DNA of 64,000 bases, from NCBI RefSeq assembly GCF_000153285.1, contig NZ_CH724168.1:293823-357822 (forward strand). The letters are read 5' to 3'. The stretch's first letter is position 1, and each line of letters begins with the position of its first letter. This stretch comes from Synechococcus sp. WH 7805 (GTDB taxonomy: Bacteria > Cyanobacteriota > Cyanobacteriia > PCC-6307 > Cyanobiaceae). Positions 17,199-26,408 of this stretch are shown here, in pieces. A program made the position numbers and the translations under genes. The notes under the pieces are model-generated. The model did no database searches, was not told where the DNA came from, and saw only the letters and a list, made by a program, of their open reading frames with translations.

Positions 17199-17810
17199 TC
17201 AATCCTTCCGCCTGTCTGCGCAGAGGACCCTGATCCGCGTCAGCACCTCTGCCAATCCCTCATCGCTTCGATTCACCACCACATCCGCCTCTTCCTTGAG
17301 AGGTTTGATGAAGCGTTGTTCACCAGGAATCATCTGCCTGAGCACTTGCCTCAGCACAGAGATCACCGTTCTCTGTCGCTCTCGGGTGTCCCGTCGCAGA
17401 CGGCGCAGCACTCTCATCGGAAGTGATTCCTCCACATAGATCAACAGATCAGGGGGCACTTCCTCAAAAAGCAGCTGAGGTCCGAAGGCTCCTTCTAGAA
17501 GCACCACGTCGACTGCATCATCGACCTTGTCTTCGACTGGGGTCCAAAGCACGGCACGGGTGCCCATGTCGTACCGACGGCGATGTTTCAGTTGTCCTAA
17601 GCGCAGCGCGTTCAAATCGTTGATCAGGCTGTCGACGTCGATGGCATCCACCGTGTCGAAGCCGTACAACGGGTCTGGGATCCAATGCTCGCTGTAATAG
17701 TCGTCGCAACCAATCACGACCGCTTGAATGCCTTCGTTCTGGAGTGCCGCAGCCAGCAAACCAGAAAACACCGTTTTCCCTGCTGCAGAAGGACCGCAGA
17801 TACAGATCAA
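17199..17810 (-). CDS. Uridine kinase-like P-loop kinase, start uncertain
   Basis: The 203-residue product has the fold of uridine kinase/phosphoribulokinase relatives: P-loop CGPSAAGKT at about residues 5-13, CDDYYSEHW as the substrate-side acidic loop, VDVVLLEGAF as the Walker B-like strand, and RRLRRDTRERQRT as the lid arginines. Its substrate could be a nucleoside or another hydroxyl compound. The only start near the P-loop is TTG at 17808-17810, leaving just four residues before the glycine loop. The frame stays open upstream for 14 codons with no ATG, GTG or TTG before a TGA. An ACG two codons upstream may be a mutated or rare start. Confidence 0.75.
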   Translation of the reverse strand: MICICGPSAAGKTVFSGLLAAALQNEGIQAVVIGCDDYYSEHWIPDPLYGFDTVDAIDVDSLINDLNALRLGQLKHRRRYDMGTRAVLWTPVEDKVDDAVDVVLLEGAFGPQLLFEEVPPDLLIYVEESLPMRVLRRLRRDTRERQRTVISVLRQVLRQMIPGEQRFIKPLKEEADVVVNRSDEGLAEVLTRIRVLCADRRKD

Positions 17811-17929
17811 AGGCGTCTGAGAGCCTTCCAGAAGTCGACCTTCGGCAGAAGTTCATTGTGAAGGCCCGACCAGGATCAGTCAGGAGGCGCAGACCTGCTG
17901 ATGCACAGTGAACGGATGACGTCGATGTG

Positions 17930-18772
17930 ATGAGCTTCGGAGGCCACTCGCCACGCAAGCGTTTCGGGCAGCACTGGTTGCGCGATGAACGGGTGCTGGA
18001 TCAAATTCTTGACGCATCCGAGCTTGGCAGCGATGACCGGGTTCTGGAGGTGGGGCCTGGGCGAGGTGCACTCACACAAAGGCTTCTGGCATCCACTGCT
18101 GCTGCGGTGCACGCCGTGGAGCTGGATCGAGATCTCGTTGCAGGACTCCAAGATCGTTTTGCTGACTCCCCGCAGTTTTCCCTGCGCGAAGGCGATGTCC
18201 TCGAGGTGCCGCTGACCCTTCCCGATGGTCAGCGGGCCACCAAGGTCGTGGCCAACATCCCTTACAACATCACCGGCCCCCTTCTGGAGCGCCTGATCGG
18301 TCGGCTGGATCAGCCGATTGATCCTCCCTACCAACGCCTGGTGCTGCTTGTGCAAAAGGAAGTGGCTGAACGCATCCGTGCGAGGCCTGGAGCGAGCAGC
18401 TTCAGCGCCCTGAGCGTTCGTATGCAGCTGCTTGCCCATTGCAGCAGCGTGTGTTCAGTTCCGCCACGTTGTTTTCAGCCTCCTCCGAAAGTGCACTCGG
18501 AAGTGATCCGCCTTGACCCCCTTCCCCAGGAGCAGCGTCCAGACCCAGTCACGTGCCGTCGCGTGGAATGTCTGCTCAAGCAGGCATTCCTGGCGCGGAG
18601 GAAAATGCTGCGCAACACCCTCAGCGTGTCCCAGCCCCTCTGCGAACTGGAGGAGATCACGCTGAAGGCCGGTATTGATCTACGCCAACGTCCCCAAGAG
18701 GTGGCTCCCAACGCCTGGGTGAAGCTCGCCAGGGGTTTGAATCAGGCCGACTCCGCTGCGTCCTCGCCATGA
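17930..18772 (+). CDS. rsmA: 16S rRNA adenine dimethyltransferase
   Basis: RsmA/KsgA dimethylates two adjacent adenines near the 3' end of 16S rRNA. The 280-residue product opens with [17 protein letters not shown], has SAM-binding motif [15 protein letters not shown], the acidic Glu of AVELDRDL, and the catalytic [11 protein letters not shown] (NxPY). The C-terminal domain has [17 protein letters not shown] and [12 protein letters not shown], all typical. ATG at 17930 follows a GTG at 17927. Its stop overlaps the ispE start by ATGA. Confidence 0.97.
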   Translation: MSFGGHSPRKRFGQHWLRDERVLDQILDASELGSDDRVLEVGPGRGALTQRLLASTAAAVHAVELDRDLVAGLQDRFADSPQFSLREGDVLEVPLTLPDGQRATKVVANIPYNITGPLLERLIGRLDQPIDPPYQRLVLLVQKEVAERIRARPGASSFSALSVRMQLLAHCSSVCSVPPRCFQPPPKVHSEVIRLDPLPQEQRPDPVTCRRVECLLKQAFLARRKMLRNTLSVSQPLCELEEITLKAGIDLRQRPQEVAPNAWVKLARGLNQADSAASSP

Positions 18773-19698
18773 CGGCTTCGGTTTGCGTCACTGCGCCCGC
18801 CAAGATCAACCTGCACCTCGAGGTGCTTGGCCTGCGTGCCGACGGTTTTCATGAGCTGGCCATGGTGATGCAGAGCATCGATCTCAAGGATGAGCTTCGT
18901 TGCGAGAACACGGCGGACGGGACTCTCTCTCTGACCTGTGACGAGCCAGATCTCAGCTGTGGTGATGACAATCTGATCCTCCGGGCTGCTCGACTGCTCA
19001 GGGAACGCTCCGGCTTCAGTGAACTTGGTGCGCGGATGCATCTGAGCAAACGCATTCCCATCGGCGCTGGCTTGGCGGGTGGGTCGAGCGATGGTGCCGC
19101 TGCGCTGGTTGCACTCAACGAACTCTGGGGATTGGGCCTGGTTGAGAGCCAAGTGGAGCGCTTGGCTGCCGACCTGGGATCGGATATGCCGTTCTGCGTT
19201 GCCGGTGGGACTCAATTGTGCTTTGGACGTGGCGAACGACTGGAGCCTCTGCCGCCTGTGGAGGCCGAGCTTGGACTTCTTCTGGTGAAAGATCCCGAGG
19301 TCAGTGTGTCCACGCCCTGGGCCTACGGCGAGTACCGGCGCCAGCGTGGCCATCAGTACCTCCAAGACGAGGCCTCGTTTGAACGCCGTCGTCAGGACCT
19401 CCGCTCCGCCCGATGGCTGCACCCCCTTGGCCAGGACATCCCGCCGTTACGCAACGATCTCCAAACCGTCGTTGCGCCTCTAACGCCGTCTGTGCGGAAC
19501 GCGATGAAGTGTCTGCGACCCCAGCAAGGCTGTTTGCAGGTGGCGATGAGTGGTTCGGGCCCGAGCAGTTTCGGACTCTTTCTCGACCGGAGTGGGGCCG
19601 ATCGGGCCAAGGAGGCTGTGGAGGCTCAACTTGATGGATTGGGTTTGCGGAGTTGGAGTTGCTCGTTAATCCCCCACGGGGTCAAGCTGATGTCATGA
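18769..19698 (+). CDS. ispE: 4-diphosphocytidyl-2-C-methyl-D-erythritol kinase
   Basis: IspE phosphorylates CDP-methylerythritol in the MEP isoprenoid pathway, which feeds carotenoids and the phytyl chain of chlorophyll. The 309-residue GHMP kinase shows [22 protein letters not shown] at the N-terminus, the glycine-rich ATP loop [17 protein letters not shown], and the third motif [12 protein letters not shown]. Translation is coupled at both ends: ATGA overlap with rsmA and with the following DUF3082 gene. Confidence 0.97.
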   Translation: MTASVCVTAPAKINLHLEVLGLRADGFHELAMVMQSIDLKDELRCENTADGTLSLTCDEPDLSCGDDNLILRAARLLRERSGFSELGARMHLSKRIPIGAGLAGGSSDGAAALVALNELWGLGLVESQVERLAADLGSDMPFCVAGGTQLCFGRGERLEPLPPVEAELGLLLVKDPEVSVSTPWAYGEYRRQRGHQYLQDEASFERRRQDLRSARWLHPLGQDIPPLRNDLQTVVAPLTPSVRNAMKCLRPQQGCLQVAMSGSGPSSFGLFLDRSGADRAKEAVEAQLDGLGLRSWSCSLIPHGVKLMS

Positions 19699-20039
19699 CC
19701 GAGAGCCAGAAGGCCGATCAGGCCAATCCCTCCATCAGTCCCGAGCAGGCCGTTGATTCCCGGCCCCGCAAGGGACCACTGAGTTTTCTCTCAGGCTCTC
19801 TGACCAGCCTCATGCTGGCTTGGTTGAGCCTCGGACTTAGTAAAGGGATGGTGGCTTATTTCGCTGCCCATCCCCCCTCGTTCAGCAATGCCATCGCCCA
19901 GAGCATTGCTTCGGCATTGAAGACCTTGTTCACAGGGATGTGCTTCCTGGCCACCTTCAGCTTCGCGTTCATCGGCCTGGGCCTGCTTCTTGTCTTTCTT
20001 CGCAGTCTTTTCACAAGACCGGATGGTGACGCTGCCTAG
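19695..20039 (+). CDS. DUF3082 two-span membrane protein
   Basis: A 114-residue protein with a polar, Pro/Lys-containing N-terminus and two membrane segments (about residues 33-53, [19 protein letters not shown], and 75-100, [25 protein letters not shown]). This matches the cyanobacterial DUF3082 family, whose function is unknown. The ATG at 19695 overlaps the ispE stop. It appears to be the last gene of the rsmA-ispE operon or to lead into the microprotein and pdhB. Confidence 0.8.
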   Translation: MTESQKADQANPSISPEQAVDSRPRKGPLSFLSGSLTSLMLAWLSLGLSKGMVAYFAAHPPSFSNAIAQSIASALKTLFTGMCFLATFSFAFIGLGLLLVFLRSLFTRPDGDAA

Positions 20040-20063
20040 CGTCGAAAGAGAAATGGTCTGTTG

Positions 20064-20159
20064 ATGACCCTTCATGATCTTGGCCAGCTGATTTTGCTGC
20101 TGTCCCCCGGACTGCTTCTTTCCGTACTTCTGCTGGCTACTTTTGCCGCTGGAGGCTGA
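20064..20159 (+). CDS. Possible 31-residue single-span membrane microprotein
   Basis: The frame encodes MTLHDLGQLILLLSPGLLLS, then VLLLATFAAGG and a stop. Almost the whole length is one hydrophobic helix with a short polar N-terminus, the size and shape of small photosystem, cytochrome b6f or NDH-1 subunits. It does not match any of those I know (PsbM, PsbX, PetN, PsaM, PsaI). It fills most of the 180-base gap between the DUF3082 gene and pdhB. A weak purine-rich AAAGAG lies about 15 bases upstream. The call rests on composition and position only. Confidence 0.45.
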   Translation: MTLHDLGQLILLLSPGLLLSVLLLATFAAGG

Positions 20160-20221
20160 AGTTGCCTGGGCTGAGATAGCTTGGCCGCTGACGCCGGCAT
20201 GGCCGGGATTGCAGCAACGCC

Positions 20222-21205
20222 GTGGCAGGGACGCTCCTCTTCAACGCTCTTCGCGAAGCCATCGATGAAGAAATGGCTCGGGATCCTCATGTCTGCGTGA
20301 TGGGTGAGGACGTGGGCCAGTACGGCGGCTCCTACAAAGTCACCAAGGATCTCTACGAGAAGTACGGCGAACTGCGGGTGTTGGACACACCGATCGCCGA
20401 GAACAGTTTCACAGGAATGGCCGTCGGTGCTGCCATGACGGGGCTTCGGCCAATTGTGGAAGGCATGAACATGGGTTTTCTCCTGCTGGCCTTCAATCAG
20501 ATCTCCAACAACATGGGGATGCTTCGCTACACCAGCGGTGGCAATTTCACGATCCCCACAGTCGTTCGGGGGCCTGGAGGTGTCGGTCGCCAGCTTGGCG
20601 CTGAACACAGCCAGCGTCTTGAGGCCTATTTCCACGCCGTGCCCGGCATCAAGATTGTGGCCTGCAGCACCCCGACCAATGCCAAGGGGCTCATGAAGGC
20701 CGCGATTCGCGACAACAATCCCGTGCTGTTTTTCGAGCATGTGTTGCTCTACAACCTCAGCGAGGAACTACCGGAAGGAGACTTCACCTGCGCTCTTGAT
20801 CAGGCTGACCTTGTTAAGGAAGGGGCTGATGTCACGATCCTCACTTACTCACGCATGCGCCACCACTGCCTGAAGGCGGTGGAGCAGCTTGAGGAGGACG
20901 GTATCGATGTGGAGCTGATCGACCTGATCAGTCTGAAGCCCTTCGATATGGAAACGATCGCCCGATCGATTCGCAAGACCCATCGCGTGATCGTGGTGGA
21001 GGAATGCATGAAGACCGGCGGCATCGGAGCCGAGTTAATCGCTCTGATCACCGAGCATTGTTTCGATGATCTTGACGCCCGACCGATCCGCCTTTCGAGC
21101 CAGGACATCCCAACGCCTTACAACGGCAATCTTGAAAATCTCACGATCATTCAGCCGCACCAGATTGTTGAAGCAGCACAGACCATTGTTCGCCAGGGGC
21201 TCTGA
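20222..21205 (+). CDS. pdhB: Pyruvate dehydrogenase E1 component, beta subunit
   Basis: The beta subunit of pyruvate dehydrogenase works with PdhA and thiamine diphosphate to decarboxylate pyruvate for acetyl-CoA. Visible family stretches are [39 protein letters not shown] and [17 protein letters not shown], the last two around the cofactor site. They are followed by [15 protein letters not shown] and the C-terminal domain with [18 protein letters not shown] and [11 protein letters not shown]. The start is GTG at 20222, giving 327 residues, the usual cyanobacterial length. secD follows three bases after the stop. Confidence 0.97.
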   Translation: MAGTLLFNALREAIDEEMARDPHVCVMGEDVGQYGGSYKVTKDLYEKYGELRVLDTPIAENSFTGMAVGAAMTGLRPIVEGMNMGFLLLAFNQISNNMGMLRYTSGGNFTIPTVVRGPGGVGRQLGAEHSQRLEAYFHAVPGIKIVACSTPTNAKGLMKAAIRDNNPVLFFEHVLLYNLSEELPEGDFTCALDQADLVKEGADVTILTYSRMRHHCLKAVEQLEEDGIDVELIDLISLKPFDMETIARSIRKTHRVIVVEECMKTGGIGAELIALITEHCFDDLDARPIRLSSQDIPTPYNGNLENLTIIQPHQIVEAAQTIVRQGL

Positions 21206-21208
21206 TCG

Positions 21209-22681
21209 ATGGCCCGTCAACAGGGCTGGTTTGCCCTCATCCTTGCGCTGACGATCGCGGCAGCGTCTGTTCTTTCCAGCTTTCCTCTGCAGCTCGGACT
21301 CGATTTGCGCGGCGGCAGTCAACTCACCCTGGAAGTCCAGCCAGCCGGTTCCATCACTGCGATCAAGCCGGAACAGCTTGATGCGGTGAAGCTCGTGCTG
21401 GAACGACGGGTGAATGGTCTGGGTGTTGCAGAATCCACCCTCCAGACCGTCGGGAATGACCAACTGCTTCTGCAGCTGCCTGGGGTGACGGATCCAAGCC
21501 GTGCCGCCCGTGTTCTCGGCAGCACAGCTCTGCTGGAATTCAGGGCGCAGAAACCCGGGACTGAAGAGGAGATGCGCAGCCTTCTGCAGCTCCGTGCTCA
21601 GTTGAAAAGTGTTTTAGCTGTCAAAGCGGACGCCTCCGAAGCGGATGACGCGTCCATCAATCCCGAGGAACTGGCCAAGGTCCAGGAAGCCCTCGGCTTG
21701 GACGGTAACGCCAACAGTGAGGAGGAGCAGCTTCAGCAGCTCCTCGAGCGCACCAATGCTGAGATCGTTGATCGTTTCGAACCAGCGGCTCTCACCGGCA
21801 AGGATCTGGTGACTGCCGGACGTCAGCAACGACAGAATTCTTCAGGTTGGGAGGTCACCCTCGGTTTCAATGCTGAGGGAGGTGATCGCTTCGCCAAGCT
21901 CACCCAATCCATCGCCGGAACTGATCGGCTTCTGGGCATCGTTCTCGATGGAAGGCCGATCAGTGAAGCCAGTGTTGGACCTGAATTCAAGGCGGCTGGT
22001 ATCGCCGGTGGAGCCGCGACGATCACCGGCAATTTCACCGCTGAAGAGGCCAGAGATCTCGAGGTTCAGCTTCGGGGCGGATCCTTGCCTCTTCCCGTTG
22101 AGATCCTCGAAGTTCGCACCATCGGTCCCACGCTTGGTGCAGACAACGTGCGTCGCAGCCTGATCGCTGCCTTGTCCGGCCTTGTGCTTGTAGGCCTCTT
22201 CATGGTGTTGACCTATCGCTTGGCCGGGGTTGTGGCGGTGATGGCTTTGAGCCTCTACGCCCTGTTCAATCTTGCGGTGTATGCCCTTATCCCCGTCACC
22301 CTCACGCTGCCGGGGATCGCTGGCTTCATCCTCAGTATCGGCATGGCTGTGGATGCCAACGTGTTGATCTTTGAGCGGGTGAAGGATGAACTGCGCCGTG
22401 GCAACACGCTGATTCGATCCATCGAAACCGGTTTTCAGGAAGCCATCTCTTCGATTCTTGATGGCCATCTCACCACCCTGATCAGCTGTGGTGCCCTCTT
22501 TTTCCTGGGAACAGGACTGGTGAAAGGTTTTGCGGCGACCCTTGGCATCGGTGTGATTCTCAGTTTGTTCACTGCCCTCACCTGCACACGCACCCTGCTG
22601 CGTTTTCTGATGAGTTACCAGGGTCTGCGCAGACCCACTAATTTTCTGCCCGCCGGGCAACTTCCCTCGTCGGCTGCCTGA
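21209..22681 (+). CDS. secD: Protein translocase subunit SecD
   Basis: SecD with SecF uses the proton motive force to help SecYEG export. The 490-residue protein has one N-terminal span, the LGLDLRGGSQLTLEV motif at the start of the large periplasmic P1 domain, an acidic variable insert (about residues 135-170), and five C-terminal spans with IGPTLGADNVRRSL and GIAGFILSIGMAVDANVLIFERVKDE, the functional Asp motif. It is shorter than E. coli SecD, as usual for cyanobacteria. secF follows after three bases. Confidence 0.97.
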   Translation: MARQQGWFALILALTIAAASVLSSFPLQLGLDLRGGSQLTLEVQPAGSITAIKPEQLDAVKLVLERRVNGLGVAESTLQTVGNDQLLLQLPGVTDPSRAARVLGSTALLEFRAQKPGTEEEMRSLLQLRAQLKSVLAVKADASEADDASINPEELAKVQEALGLDGNANSEEEQLQQLLERTNAEIVDRFEPAALTGKDLVTAGRQQRQNSSGWEVTLGFNAEGGDRFAKLTQSIAGTDRLLGIVLDGRPISEASVGPEFKAAGIAGGAATITGNFTAEEARDLEVQLRGGSLPLPVEILEVRTIGPTLGADNVRRSLIAALSGLVLVGLFMVLTYRLAGVVAVMALSLYALFNLAVYALIPVTLTLPGIAGFILSIGMAVDANVLIFERVKDELRRGNTLIRSIETGFQEAISSILDGHLTTLISCGALFFLGTGLVKGFAATLGIGVILSLFTALTCTRTLLRFLMSYQGLRRPTNFLPAGQLPSSAA

Positions 22682-22684
22682 GCT

Positions 22685-23683
22685 ATGCCCATTTCTAATC
22701 CTGATCCCAAAGACCGTTCACTTCGGTTTCCTTTGACGAGCCGCAGGCGTCAGGTGTGGTTGATCTCTGCTGTGGTGCTTCTGATCAGCGTGGCTGGTCT
22801 TGTCCTGAGCTGGACCAACCCTCAGATTCGGTCTCCGTTAAGGCCTGGGCTTGATTTCACTGGAGGGACCAAGATTCAGTTGGAACGTCGTTGTGCTGCA
22901 GAGGCCTGCTCTGATCTAAGCGTTAGCACCATCGAAAACACCCTGACGGCCATCCCTCTCCCCGTTGAACCAGGCCGAAGGGCTCCCAATCTGGACACAG
23001 CCAGGGTTCAGCTTCTCGATCGGGGGCAGTCGGTTGTTCTGCGTATGCCAGCTCTGACGGCATCGCAGGGGCAGGCTGTGATCCAGGCCCTGGAGCCCGT
23101 TGCCGGCCCCTTTGTCGCTGGAGGTCAGTCGGTTGACACGATTGGTCCCAGCCTCGGCGTTCAGTTGCTGCGCAGCAGCTTGATCTCTCTTTTGGTTGCT
23201 TTCACCGGAATTGCTATCTACATCACAATCCGCTACGACCGGCGCTTTGCCTTTTTGGCTCTGGTGGCATTGGCTCACGACATCGTGATTGTTTGTGGTG
23301 TCTTTGCCTGGCTCGGCTTGATCACGGGTCTTGAGGTTGACAGCCTGTTTGCCGTTGCTCTCCTCACGATTGCTGGGTATTCCGTCAACGACACGGTGGT
23401 GGTGTTCGACCGCATCCGTGAACGCCAACGGGAGGACGGCGATCTTCACCTCACGGTGCAAGTCGACAGAGCGGTTTCCGCAACGTTGACGCGCACGCTC
23501 TACACAAGTGGCACCACGTTGCTCCCCTTGATTGCCCTGATTCTTTTTGGTGGATCAACGCTGTACTGGTTTGCTGTCGCTCTGGCCCTTGGCGTTGTGG
23601 TGGGGAGCTGGTCCAGCATTGCATTGGCACCCTCGTTGCTTAGCCTTTGGCCGAGTCGCACGAGTGCCCAGGCCAGTGCCTGA
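22685..23683 (+). CDS. secF: Protein translocase subunit SecF
   Basis: SecF pairs with SecD. The 332-residue protein has one N-terminal span, GLDFTGGTKIQLERRC at the beginning of the periplasmic domain, and the five-span half with VGPSLG-like IGPSLGVQLLRSSL and LTIAGYSVNDTVVVFDRIRERQRE. The latter is the SecF version of the functional Asp motif. The last two codons overlap the likely start of the following small membrane gene. Confidence 0.97.
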   Translation: MPISNPDPKDRSLRFPLTSRRRQVWLISAVVLLISVAGLVLSWTNPQIRSPLRPGLDFTGGTKIQLERRCAAEACSDLSVSTIENTLTAIPLPVEPGRRAPNLDTARVQLLDRGQSVVLRMPALTASQGQAVIQALEPVAGPFVAGGQSVDTIGPSLGVQLLRSSLISLLVAFTGIAIYITIRYDRRFAFLALVALAHDIVIVCGVFAWLGLITGLEVDSLFAVALLTIAGYSVNDTVVVFDRIRERQREDGDLHLTVQVDRAVSATLTRTLYTSGTTLLPLIALILFGGSTLYWFAVALALGVVVGSWSSIALAPSLLSLWPSRTSAQASA

Positions 23684-23915
23684 GGTGAAGACAGGCCAGA
23701 GGGAGCGCTCTCAACAGTGGGTTCCGCTGTTGCTATTGATCCTTGCGTTCCTGGATTTACGCACAGAACTCCGCCTTCTTCTGGATCACATCACGTTGAC
23801 AGCGCTGATGTTTGCCTTTCGACAGCACACTCTGGCCGTGATCGTGCTGATGCTCCAGCCTTCTCTCTGGTCCCATTACCGACGCGGTCGCATTAAAGAA
23901 CGATCTGCTGATTAG
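23676..23915 (+). CDS. Small hydrophobic protein of unknown function
   Basis: A protein of about 79 residues with two hydrophobic segments (WVPLLLLILAFLDL and ITLTALMFAF, then LAVIVLMLQPSLW) and a basic end, YRRGRIKERSAD. There is no ATG; GTGs at 23664, 23676 and 23685 are all possible and lie within or just after the secF stop, so coupling to secF is likely. The family is not recognised, and the position directly behind secDF is the only hint of a membrane-related role. Confidence 0.55.
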   Translation: MPEVKTGQRERSQQWVPLLLLILAFLDLRTELRLLLDHITLTALMFAFRQHTLAVIVLMLQPSLWSHYRRGRIKERSAD

Positions 23916-23949
23916 AGCGCTTGATGTCTACATGCAGTGTTCTCAATCA

Positions 23950-24564
23950 TCAGTATCTAAACTGTTTATAGGTTTTGGTAGCTAAAGACTTTCGCGGAGC
24001 TGCATCAATCACTGCATTGCGTTTAATGTCCAGTTCAATGCAATTGAAGCGACGGTAATTTTCAGCGAATGTGCACGTTCGACGAGGTTCTTTGCTCTCT
24101 GCAACATCGACATCCTCGATCACTTTTGTGTTGGGAATTTTGGCTTCATAGCCCCGGGATGCTTGCTCCTGTGATTGTTCGCTGGTCTGTTGGAACGAGC
24201 AGAGTTCTTTGGCCAGGTTGTTGTCTGCTCTCTCCAGGCACTTGGCGTAGTCCGCTTCGATCCGGGCGCGCAGGCGTTCGTCGGCAAGCATTGTCAGCTT
24301 GAGACGTTCTTGCTTGCTCAGGGGTACGGATCGGCGAACTCGCCGCGTTGTTCTTACGACGAATTCTCCACCCTCTTGCACCCACCGTTCGGACTCGGCC
24401 TGTGCCGCCTCTCTGGAGGGGTAGTTGGGAAGGATTTTTTTTGCCTCCGGCGCAGACGTTGAGCGCCGGGCATTGGCATAAAAAAGGCCGGCGTACAGGA
24501 GAAGTCCAATCATGCCGCTTCCCGCCACTGTCGCGAATACAATCAGCGAGGAGGGCTTCTCCAA
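23950..24564 (-). CDS. Hypothetical membrane-anchored protein
   Basis: A 204-residue protein with one N-terminal hydrophobic span (about residues 8-30, IVFATVAGSGMIGLLLYAGLFYA) and a long, highly charged remainder. The Lys/Arg/Glu-rich central helix (LKLTMLADERLRARIEADYAKCLERADNNL) is likely coiled-coil. The C-terminal part contains CTFAENYRRFNCIELDIKRN with two cysteines that could pair if it faces the periplasm or lumen. The family is not recognised. It stands alone on this strand. Confidence 0.65.
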   Translation of the reverse strand: MEKPSSLIVFATVAGSGMIGLLLYAGLFYANARRSTSAPEAKKILPNYPSREAAQAESERWVQEGGEFVVRTTRRVRRSVPLSKQERLKLTMLADERLRARIEADYAKCLERADNNLAKELCSFQQTSEQSQEQASRGYEAKIPNTKVIEDVDVAESKEPRRTCTFAENYRRFNCIELDIKRNAVIDAAPRKSLATKTYKQFRY

Positions 24565-24676
24565 CGATTTTTCCTAGACGAAGCGGAAAGCTAGCAGTTT
24601 GGTACAGGCGTGCACCCATCCATTTCCGAGTTGAGAAATACTCCCATTAATGTGGTGTCAAAACGAGGAGACGGTC

Positions 24677-25159
24677 ATGACTCTCGATCTTGAAGCGAAG
24701 AAAACGTTGTTGCGGAAAATCCCCCATGGACTGTTTATCTGCGGCGTTGCCGAGGGTGATGCGGTGAATGGATTCACGGCGAGCTGGGTGACACAGGGTT
24801 CCTTTGAACCACCTCTCGTGGTGATGGCCGTGAAAGCCGACAGCACCAGCAACGGAATGATTCAGCGCACAGGTCGTTTTTCGCTCAACGTGCTCGCCAG
24901 CGATCAGAAAGACCTGGCTGCGGTTTTCTTCAAGCCTCAATCCGCCGTTGGTGGACGCTTCGAGGCAGCACCCTATGAATTGGGGCCTCTCGGTTTGCCA
25001 ATTCTCAAAGATGGCCTTGGGGGAGTGGAGTGCCAAGTGGTAGGCCAGCTCGCCCACGGCGACCATACGGTTTTTATCGGTGAAGTGAAATCTTCCCTGC
25101 TCCATCGCGATGCTCCTGCACTCGAGCTCAGTGCAACGGGCTGGCAGTACGGAGGGTGA
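24677..25159 (+). CDS. Flavin reductase-like FMN-binding split-barrel protein
   Basis: The 160-residue product has the flavin reductase domain: IPHGLFICGVAEGDAVNGFTASWVTQGSFEPPLVVMAVK is the typical flavin-binding front part, followed by FSLNVLASDQKDLAAVFF and, at the end, LAHGDHTVFIGEVKSSLL. It resembles the C-terminal reductase module of cyanobacterial flavodiiron proteins but stands alone. It may bind FMN and reduce it or act as an electron carrier. The start at ATG 24677 has a good GAGGAG ribosome site. A small gene follows. Confidence 0.88.
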   Translation: MTLDLEAKKTLLRKIPHGLFICGVAEGDAVNGFTASWVTQGSFEPPLVVMAVKADSTSNGMIQRTGRFSLNVLASDQKDLAAVFFKPQSAVGGRFEAAPYELGPLGLPILKDGLGGVECQVVGQLAHGDHTVFIGEVKSSLLHRDAPALELSATGWQYGG

Positions 25160-25184
25160 TGAAGATTGTGGCCTTCCCTTCGCG

Positions 25185-25373
25185 ATGGACCACAGTGAAG
25201 AAGCCCCATGGTCAGAGGACCCAGCGAGAGAACTCAATAACGAAATCTCGGAGCTTCAAGCCCGAGTTGCTTTCCCTCAACATTGGAGCAGCGGGGAGCA
25301 TGAGCAACACGTCGAGAGATTGCGTCAGCTCAACGACCAAAAACGCCAATTGGAGGACTACAGCGAGAAGTAG
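25185..25373 (+). CDS. Small coiled-coil-like hypothetical protein
   Basis: A 62-residue, highly charged protein. The segment ARELNNEISELQARV and the end HVERLRQLNDQKRQLEDYSEK show heptad-like hydrophobic spacing, suggesting a helical hairpin or dimer. It follows the flavin reductase-like gene by 25 bases on the same strand. The family is not recognised. It ends shortly before the convergent permease gene. Confidence 0.5.
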   Translation: MDHSEEAPWSEDPARELNNEISELQARVAFPQHWSSGEHEQHVERLRQLNDQKRQLEDYSEK

Positions 25374-25406
25374 CTGTAGCTCCGCCCTGGCATCTCTTGT
25401 TGATGG

Positions 25407-26408
25407 CTATGTCCATCGGTCCATGATGCGTTTGACCACGATCTGCTCCATCCCCACCTGAAGTACAACGACGAGAGGGAGCGCTAAGAGAACGCCTGGA
25501 AGTCCGAGCAGTGCTCCCAGGCTGAGTTGAGACGTGAGTGCCACCGTGGGCAACAGATTCACGGTTCTGCGCAAAAGGATGGGAGTGAGAAGAAAGGCTT
25601 CGAGGTTTTGAATCACTAATCGCAGCACCAGCACCTGCACCATCAGGGTCGGAGAGATGAGCAGGGCGATTCCCAGGGGAAGAACCGTGGCAGCGGTTGG
25701 GCCGATTGTGGGGACAAAAGTGAGAACGCCGCAGACCAAGGCACTCAACAATGCAAGCGGAACCTGCAGGGCGGCCAGACCGGCCCAGGTCAGAAGAAAG
25801 ACAGCTGTTGCCGAAAGTGTCATTCCAGCCAACCATCCTCCGAGAGCCGCCCTGCAACGGTTGAGCACTTCAGCCATGGCGTCCCGTGCAGGCCTTGGAG
25901 TCGCCGCGATCACCATGCGGCGATGAGCTTCGGGATCAAGGGCGAGGAGAACAGCAAGAAGGCTCATGAGCAAAACCTGAATGAAGCCGTTGGCAGCTCC
26001 ACCGGCGACTCCCAGGAGCTGAAACCCCACGGGTTGAACCTTGTCCCAGCTGAACTGGTCTGGAATGGATTGATTCAGTTCCGCAAGCAGGGGCTGGCTT
26101 GACAGGATGGTGCGTACTTTCCCAAGAAGGCTTGGCAGAAGAGACGTGAGCTGCCCGAACTGCGTGATCAGCTCTGGTAGAAGCAGGCGCATGACCACCA
26201 TTCCACCGATTGCCAGCACCACCACCACGAGAAGGAGTGCCAGAGGACGTTGCATGCTGAAGCGTTTGATCAACATGTGCACCGGCACATCCAGAGCGAC
26301 AGCAAGCACGACAGCACCAAACAGGACGAGGAGAACCCAACGCAGCTGCCACACCAGCAGGGCCAGCACCACCAAGGTGAGAGCAGCCAGCAGGTTGCGA
26401 GGATTCAT
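25407..26408 (-). CDS. AI-2E/PerM-family membrane permease (first of a tandem pair)
   Basis: A 333-residue, seven- to eight-span membrane protein of the AI-2E transporter (PerM/TqsA) family. Family signs are the two N-terminal spans, the cytosolic helical region with LLPELITQFGQLTSLLPSLLGKV, and the C-terminal spans with VCGVLTFVPTIGPTAATVLP and LLGLPGVLLALPLVVVLQVGMEQIV. Substrates of cyanobacterial members are mostly unknown, and some relatives are Na+/H+ antiporters. Its start overlaps the end of the upstream paralogue by 4 bases. Confidence 0.9.
   Translation of the reverse strand: MNPRNLLAALTLVVLALLVWQLRWVLLVLFGAVVLAVALDVPVHMLIKRFSMQRPLALLLVVVVLAIGGMVVMRLLLPELITQFGQLTSLLPSLLGKVRTILSSQPLLAELNQSIPDQFSWDKVQPVGFQLLGVAGGAANGFIQVLLMSLLAVLLALDPEAHRRMVIAATPRPARDAMAEVLNRCRAALGGWLAGMTLSATAVFLLTWAGLAALQVPLALLSALVCGVLTFVPTIGPTAATVLPLGIALLISPTLMVQVLVLRLVIQNLEAFLLTPILLRRTVNLLPTVALTSQLSLGALLGLPGVLLALPLVVVLQVGMEQIVVKRIMDRWT

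Noticed and set aside
21842-22660. Open frame of 272 codons opposite secD
   Set aside because: Composition is typical of antisense frames in GC-rich DNA, and secD is certain.
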